NCBI GenBank assembly: GCA_026770585.1
Contig: MU647436.1
Coordinates: 29,122-44,822 of the forward strand
Source: Baffinella frigidus
Lineage: Eukaryota; Cryptophyceae; Cryptomonadales; Baffinellaceae
DNA length: 15,701 nucleotides
Direction: 5' to 3'
Shown here piece after piece: positions 5,522-13,300 of the stretch. A program made the position numbers and the translations under genes. The notes beneath the pieces were generated by a model. That model worked only from the letters and a program-made list of their open reading frames with translations. It was not told the origin of the DNA and made no database searches. The number at the start of each line of letters is the position of its first letter. Positions within the stretch are counted from its first letter, which is position 1.

Positions 5522-8500
5522 GTAGCAGCGAGCCCCAGAGAGCTGTAGATCGACGAGCCATCCAGATCCCAGAGGAGCCTGCATCCGAACGCAGGATGAA
5601 TTGAGGAGCCTGCATCCCAAAGGAGTCTGCATTCGAATGGAGGCTCCTCAAATGAATTGAGCGAAGATGCCATTGTTTAAGCGCTGCCAGTGACACCTTC
5701 CCCCCCAGGGCCGCCCCGAGGAGGCGATCGCCTCCTTCGAAAAAGCCATCAAGCTGGAGCCCTCCTACGGCGAGGCGCACTTCGGGCTGGGGAGCTCCTT
5801 CTACGACTTGGCGCAGCGCGCGGGGGGGAAGCGCAGCCTCCTGACCCAGGTGAGACACTCTCTCGATATTCATCTCGGAAGATAACTGAATCAGTTCCTG
5901 TTCAACAGGAGGTTGAATAGGAGAAATTAGTTAGGGCACATAAAATTTAATTAGGCCTCCTAATTAAATGAAAACGCTGATTAGGGAACTGATTCAGTTA
6001 TGTTCCGAGATGAATATGGTCCCCATCTACCAGATTCCTGGTGCGAACCCAGGTATTCCAAACCCCTAAAAGTACGAGATGGCTCCAACGCCAAGCAGAG
6101 ACTTGAGATAGAATCTGTTCAGGACTGCGAAGAGAATCAAACCAACCACCAACCCTCACGGAAAGACCAAAAGGTCGATTTTCAGACACTTACGCATCAA
6201 CCCTCGCGGTAAGACCAAAAGGTCGATTTTCAGACCTCAAAATCACCTTGCAGTGGGTTCGGATCCGACCCCGCTGCAGGGTGATTCTGAGGTCTGAAAA
6301 TCGACCTTTTTGTCCTTCTGGTGGAACCTGGTTTGCGTTCCTTGGGAATGCACCTAACCACTTAGCAGCGCCCGAGTTCAAGCTTCCCCGGATTTCCGGG
6401 GATCATTTCAAGCCCCTTACCCTGAAATGATTATTTTTTTACCAGAATCGGTTACATGGACACATCATCCAAGGCTCCAGTGGCTGCTCAATGATTTTCG
6501 TGGCTGGTTCCCCGTCCTCGCGAATCTGCCTAACCTGGGTTCTCTCCTTGAGAATGAGCATAACCTGGTGTGCTGGCCTCGGGAATGAGCGCAACCTGGT
6601 TTGGTACCATCAATAAACGTCTCTCCCACCTGTGAAACGTGCGGTGCTCCGGCTCAGTGGGGGTGCATACGTGGCGGCCGTGGTGGCAGTAACAAAACGT
6701 CTCTCTCCAACGTCTCTATAAGACGTTCTCTCTCCAACGTCTTTGTAAGACGTTGGAGATATAAGACGTTGGAGTTATAGACCCTAACTAATTTCTCCTA
6801 TATACAAGACGTTGGAGTTATAGAGACGTTGGAGAGAGGAGCCTCCACCTGCTTGCAGGTTGCTTGCAAGCAGGTGGGGGCTCCTCTAAAGAAAGCCGTG
6901 ACAATGGTGCCTTGCCACTACTCGCCTCCGAAGTGAATCAAATTGAGGATGGTGATTGGCCCATTTCCGTGGGCAGGCGGAGACAGCGCTGAAGAAAGCC
7001 GAGAAACTGGCGTCGAGCCTCTTCCCCCCTGGTGTGCATACATGGCGGCCGTGTTGGTAGTCATGACGCTATCTATCTCTCTATCTCTCTTTCTCTCTCT
7101 CTCCCTCTCGCTCGCTCTCTCCCTCCCTCTCCCGCTCTCTCTCTCTCTCTCCCTCCCTCCCTCTCTCCCACCCTCTCTCCCTCCCTCCCTCTCTCTCCCT
7201 CCCTCTATCTCCCTCTCTCTCCCTCTCTCAAGAAACCGCATGCTGAGCAGGCGGAAACAGCGCCGAAGAAAGCCGTGAAACTGGCGTCGAGCCTCTTCCC
7301 CTCTGGTGTGCATACATGGCGGCCGTGTTGGTAGTCATGATGCTCTCTCTCTCTCTCCCTCTCTCTCTCCCTCTCTCTCTCCCTCTCTCCCTCTCTCCCT
7401 CTCTCCCTCCCTCCCTCCCTCTCTCTCTCTCTCCCTCTCTCTCCCTCTCTCAAGAAACCTTATGCTGAGCAGGCGGAAACAGCGCTGAAGAAAGCAGTGA
7501 AACTGGCACCGAACCTCTTCCCGGCGCACAACGCCCTCGGGAACGTCTACATTGCTTTACAGGTGCCTCCCACGCCAGATTGCTCGAGGGGGTTCAGCTT
7601 TTTTTTTAGCGCACTTTTGGGCGCCGAACCATCCCGAAAGTCAACAATTTCCTGGTATTCCTTCCGGGGAGTTGACTTTTGCTGACCTCTTGCAAGACTC
7701 TGGCGTGGGTCGAGCCTCTTCCCGGCGCACAACGCCCTCGGGAACGTCTACATTGCCCTGCAGGTTCCTCCCACGCCAGATTTCATCTCGAAAGATAACT
7801 GAATCAGTTCCCTGATTAGCGTTTTCATTCAATTAGGAGGCCTGGTTGAATTTACTATGCCCTAACTAATTTTTCCTATTCAACCTCATACTGAATAGGA
7901 ACTGATTCAGTTATCTTCCGAGATGAGATTGCTCGAGGGGTTCGGCTTTTTTTCAGCGCACTTTTGGGCGCCGAACTATCCCGAAAGTCAACAATTTCCT
8001 CGTGTTCCCTCCGGGGAATTGACTTCTGCTGACCCCTTCCAAGACTCTGGCGTGGGCCGAGGCTCTTCCTGGCGCACAACGCCCTCGGGAACGTCTACAT
8101 AGCCCTCCAGGTGCCTCCAAAGTAGATCAAATTGAGGATGGCGGTTGACCATTTCCTGTGGCGGAAGGTTCGCATTCGAACCTTCCGCCGATGGAAATGG
8201 CTAAAGCTTCAGCCGCAATTTGGATCGTGTGGTCGGATTTCCCCATCAAATCATCTGATGGGTGGACGTGCACAACGCTCATTTTCCCCCCGTCACCTAA
8301 TAGATTGCATCTCATATTTGTCTTGGCGTTGGAGCCATTTGGTATGCCCATCTTCCTTTTATGATTATTACTTCTTTATTACTCTCGATACAGTCCTAGA
8401 TAGGCCCTTTAGCCTTGAGTTGAGTGATACAATGTCTATGAGCCTCAGGAACGAGCCCGCACCGGAAATGAAAATACTACGTCATAAGTCAACTTTCGTC

Positions 8501-9628
8501 AAAAGTCGGCCCATTTACCTAAGACGCAGTAAATTTGCTCTTAAATTCCCTGCGCACAACGCCCTCGGTGCGTTGCGGGAACGTCTACACATGGCCCTGC
8601 TGGTGCGTTTCAAAGCCCCCCCCCTCTCTCCGCTGCGGGCTGCGCTGGGCCGATCAGCAATGGACGCGCTGCGAAACCGCCCTGGATGGAACATTATGGT
8701 ATTTTGAGCATTCTTAAGTCAACTCCCCTTGGAGAACACGCCACATTGTGGCGTGCCCGTGATGAATGGATCTGGTACAAAAAGGTCTAATATGTATTTT
8801 AGTGGTATAAATCATGTCAACTTTTGCGATAAAGGGTTATTCGGGATTTGGCCGCAAGTCCCCTCCAGGGTGGTGGAATGTATGAGGTGACGCGATGATC
8901 TTTTTGTCGCTATGAGATTTTTGCGACCCCCATGAATGAGCTTTTGCAACCCCCGTAATCAACGCGGAGGCCTTCGCTTTTATTTCGGAGAATGCTGAAC
9001 CATCGTTCTAACAAACATGGCCTGCGTGGTGTAGTCTGTAGAGCCAATGTGGTAGGACTTGGCCAAAGCGAACTTCGAAATTACAAGATGCGATCTTCTA
9101 GATGGACCCTTTTGGTATCTTCTAGATGGACCCTTTTGGACATGTAGTGTTTTAAATTCTATCTATCATTGCATCGTTTGAATTTTGCAGTACAAATCAT
9201 GCCGTTGACTAATAATTACAATTGTAGTTTGAAACTCAGAAGTCTACGGGCTACAGGTTTGGGGTTTTCTGTAATCCCAGATCAGTGTACTTGTTTTTCA
9301 CTAACACGCACCTCTCTCTCGCTCGCTTCCTATCGCAGGACGCAGAAAAGGCGCAGCAGGCGTACGAGAGGGTGGTCGAGCTGTGCTGAGTCTGCCCGGA
9401 TTGATCGCCGTTGCCCCCGAAAACCTGCGTGGTCCAGTGAGCATGTAAGGATGGCGGGACTCTGATCGTGTGTGTGTGTGGTCCCGGCGCAGTGTACGTG
9501 TTCTTCACTAACACACATCTCCCTCTCCCTCTCCCTCTCCCTATGGCAGGACGCAGAAAAGGCGCAGCTGGCGTACGAGAGGGTGGTTGAGATCAACCCC
9601 GCCGCCCCTGAAGGTCCCTTTTCAAACC

Positions 9629-9681
<53 letters not shown>

Positions 9682-9705
9682 ACCCTTATTCCTCAACCCT
9701 CAAAC

Positions 9706-9737
<32 letters not shown>

Positions 9738-10270
9738 ACCCTGCATGCCCATCCTTAAACCCTGAACCCGCATCCCTCAACCCCGAAACCCTAAACCCTA
9801 CACCCTACACTCGAAACCCCAAACCCTGAAAAAGGGCACGCGAACCTTGGGAGGGTGCTGCTGGCGCGCGGAAACGCGGGTTCTATAAGGTCATATACGA
9901 CACGTGACTGGCTTATGACGCTCCAGCATATTCTAGAACATTCGAGTGGTTCGAAAAGCCGATTATTAGACAGCTGTCTGTCCTATCAAACCTTCCAGAA
10001 TATTATGTTTGGAATAGATGGACCTTTCAGGGGTCGTGAGAAACCTTAACCCTCGATCAGGACACGCGAACCTGGGGAGGGTTCTGTTGGCGCGCGGAAA
10101 CGCGGGTGCGGCTGCCAAGTCAATCGGAAAAGGTGTGGCGGTTGCGCCCACGAATCCGCACCTGCACCATGAGCTGGGAATCGCGCTCAAAGCCGCCGGT
10201 GATTGCCTATCTCCAAAGTTAGTTCGTGAGTAAGTAAGTAAGTAACTAACTAACTAATTAATTAATTAAT

Positions 10271-10312
<42 letters not shown>

Positions 10313-13300
10313 CCTAACAAACCAACTAACTAAGTAACTGACTAACTAACTACGAGGATAGTGGATGGTCGTAGTTCGAAGGCCGCCGGCGATTGCCTAC
10401 ACACCACTTGAAGCCAGAAGAAGGACTATTTGTAGAAACGGTTTCTGCCTAAAAGTGACGAAAGTTACAATGTTGTACCTGTGGCGAAAGTTACAATGTT
10501 TTACGGTTGCAACACGAGCTGAGAATCGCGCTCAAAGCTGCCGGTGATGCTCCCATCGCTTAGCCTTCACCCTCCACCCTCGACCCTATACCGCGAACCC
10601 TCCCCCGTCGACCCCCCAACTTCAAACCACGACTATCCACGATAAACTCGCTCGAGCAGCCCTCGATCAGCACCCCGCGCCCCCGTATTGTCGCTTAATA
10701 TTGTAGAATTTATTGATGGTGCATCATTGATAGGTCATTTAATTTATTGCTTGTTGACAGTGCATACAAGGACTCTGGCGCATGACTGTGGTAAAGTCAC
10801 TCCAGTCATCCTACACGGGACTGTATCCTCAGAAAGACCTTACGCCCCGCCGATGACATCCACGCCAGGTCACAAGTTCCGTTTTCACACACACTCGTTC
10901 GCGCTAAAAGTGTTTAGATGGCTTATTGTGGTACAGATTGTTTAAAATCCGGACGTGCTCCGCCCACAAAGAGCTCCAATTCCCATCACTTTTGGAGTGT
11001 TTCCTGGGTAGAATAAACTTTACTAGAACGAATCATCATTTTACCACACGATCTTGAAAATTGAACTCTTGCCCTGGCGCGGCCCCACCACGAAAACCGG
11101 GGGCGGATTTGATTGAGTTTGCTGAAAGCACGCTGCGGAATATGCAGGGAAAGATCGGGACGCAAAACGGTGCTTCCTGACCGCGGTGCGCCTGCAGCCT
11201 GGTACTCACTCCCGCACCCCACCAACAAACCCGACTTTTGAAAAAGATTTTTCAAGCCGCTTTCTGACGCGGCTCAAAATGTCTTTTCCAACGTCGGGTT
11301 TTACTCGAGGAGATACGCTTTCAAGTGTAAAACACGGTTTGTGTGACGCTGGCGATGGATTGTGTGTGCCACCCGACTTTGGAAAAGACAGCCTGGTACT
11401 CACTCCCGCAACCGCCATCCTGAGATTTGTACAGAAATTGACGCAACCCCTGAAAAGAGCTCTAACTAACTGCACTTGCCCTGAAGAGTGTGCCTGCAGC
11501 CGGGTACTCACTCCCACAACCCACCAACACCCTGGAGTGGCTCAAAACGTCTTTTTCAGAGTCGGGTTTCACCCGAGACGATACACTTTCAAGCGTAAAA
11601 CACGTTTTGTGCGACGCTGAAGATGGGAGGTGTGTGCCATGGCCAAGCTATGATGCGGTTAAGATATCTCGCACCACACTGACCTCCACACGAAGTGGGG
11701 GTTGGAGTGAGTTCACATTTCGCGTGATGTTGTTTTTTAGTTGAGTTGACATTTGGCGCGACGTTGACTTTAAAATGAGTTCATTTTTGGCGCGACAATG
11801 ACTTAAAATGAGTTGACTTTTGGCGTAACGGCAGACATGGCGCAGAGCTTCTACCAGCTGGGCGAGATTCTTGCCGGCAACATCTTCACTGGTGCAAACC
11901 CCGAACCCTAAACACTCAACCCTCGATACTCAACCCTAAACCCTAAACCCTAAACCCTAAACCCTAAACCCTAAACCCTAAAACCCCAAACCCCAAACCC
12001 CAAGCCCTCAACCCCAAACCCTCAACCCCAAACCCTAAACCCTAAACCCTCAACCCTAAACCCTGAACCCTAAAACCCCAAACCCCAAGCCCTGAACCCC
12101 AAACCCTGAACCCCAAACCCTCAACCTTCAACCCTGAAAAAGACATCCCGTGGGCTCTGGCCATGTACGAAAGAGCGACCCCCCTGCCTAACCCCCGTCG
12201 TCGGCTCTTGCATACCCGCAGAGGACAAAGACATACCCCGGGCGCTGACGATGTACGAACGAGCGATCCGCACCGACCCCTCACTCGCGGAAGCGTACAT
12301 GAGCCTCGGGATGCTCCACTGGGGGCAGGGTCGCCTCGAACTCGCCAGGACTCTGCTCACGAAAGGACTCAAGGTACGACCGCGCCTGATCACACGTTTC
12401 AAGTGTTCGTGGTACAGATTTCAAGTGTTCGTGGTACAGATTTCAAGTGTTCGTGGTACAGATGAATCATTTTTGCGCCAAGGAATGGCTCAAAGGGCTA
12501 GACTTGTGGGTATGCTCTACTCAGGGCAGGGTCGCCTCGAGCTCGCCAGGACCCTGCTCACGAAAGGACTCAAGGTGCGAAATTCGTTGCTTCCTTCCAG
12601 GGGGGTTGAGCGTAGAGTGCCCTCCTGCATGCTCCACTGGGGGCAGGGTCGCCTTGAACTCGCGCGCACTCTGCTCAACAAGGGCCTCAAGGTATGACCG
12701 CGCCTGATCACACGTTTCAAGTGTTCGTGGTACAGATTTCAAGCGTTCGTGGTACAGATGAACCATTTTTGCGCCAAGGAATGGCTCAAAGGGCTAGATT
12801 TTGGGGGATGCTCCACTGGGGGCAGGGTCACCTCGATCTCCCGCGTACCCTTCTGACCAAGGGTCTCAAGGTGCGAAAATCGTCGATTTTTTTCTGGGGG
12901 GTTTAGCGTAGAGTGCCCTCCTGCATGCTCCATTGGGGGTATGGTGTGCTCCACTGGGGGCAGGGTCGTCTCGAACTCGCGCGCACTCTGCTCAACAAGG
13001 GCCTCAAGGTATGACCGCGCCTGATCACACGTTTCAAGTGTTCGTGGTACAGATTTCAAGCGTTCGTGGTACAGATGAACCATTTTTGCGCCAAGGAATG
13101 GCTCAAAGGGCTAGATTTTGGGGGGTGCTCCACTGGGGGCAGGGTCACCTCGATCTCCCGCGTACCCTTCTGACCAAGGGTCTCAAGGTGCGAAAATCGT
13201 CATTTTTTTAGGGGGGGGTTAGCGTAGGGTGCACTCCTGCATGCTCCATTGGGGGCATGGTGTGCTCCACTGGGAGAAGGGTCGTCTTGAACCCGCGAGG

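Larger units (their letters stand above)
5850..7454 (+). other. TPR intron 2
   Basis: The 1.6-kb intron contains foldback element C1 (5869-6013), a 48-bp-period direct repeat (6150-6235), inverted repeat 6211-6316, a composite hairpin (6701-6838), a second hairpin (6836-6886), two acceptor-side exon 3 copies and two long CT tracts. 6320-6700 holds only short AACCTGG-type repeats. Confidence 0.7.
7563..9549 (+). other. TPR intron 3
   Basis: The 2-kb intron holds three donor-side exon 3 copies, foldback element C copy 2, hairpins at 8129-8221 and 8737-8755, an antisense TIR fragment (8607-8668), a 23-bp direct repeat (9093-9139) and an acceptor-side exon 4 copy. I see nothing recognisable in 8760-9090. 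Confidence 0.7.
9614..10060 (+). other. TPR intron 4
   Basis: A CCCTCAA array begins within about ten bases of the donor, drifts to CCCTAAA, and abuts an acceptor-side exon 5 copy at 9835 through the word AACCCTGAAAAAG. About 180 bp of unrecognised sequence follow to the real acceptor. Confidence 0.75.
10199..11834 (+). other. TPR intron 5
   Basis: The 1.6-kb intron holds an AACT tetranucleotide array, two donor-side exon 5 relics (10379-10400 with donor GT changed to GC, and 10511-10543), a 101-bp direct repeat (11271-11371, 11539-11639), three copies of GGTACTCACTCCC and a short GTTGAC-type tandem before the acceptor. I see nothing in 10690-11180. Confidence 0.65.

Noticed and set aside
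6025-6060. T-arm-like CCTGGTGCGAACCCAGG
   Set aside because: It is an isolated short hairpin; no cloverleaf around it.
6918-7529. Arg/Glu-rich minus frames and Ser/Leu/Pro-rich plus frames
   Set aside because: They are translations of CT microsatellite; composition alone explains them.
9026-9095. Possible tRNA (TGGTGTAGTCTGTAGAGCC resembles an A box)
   Set aside because: No acceptable B box, anticodon arm or acceptor stem could be drawn.
9472-9829. NPQPSTL-repeat frames
   Set aside because: They are translations of the CCCTCAA heptamer array, with no independent coding signal.
10655-10690. Possible second antisense TIR fragment (GTGCTGATCGAGG)
   Set aside because: Only about 12 bases match and the frame does not continue the TIR motif.
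11186-11744. Open frames over the 101-bp direct repeat
   Set aside because: No domain, no TPR register, and the duplicated frames differ. Treated as repeat in intron 5.
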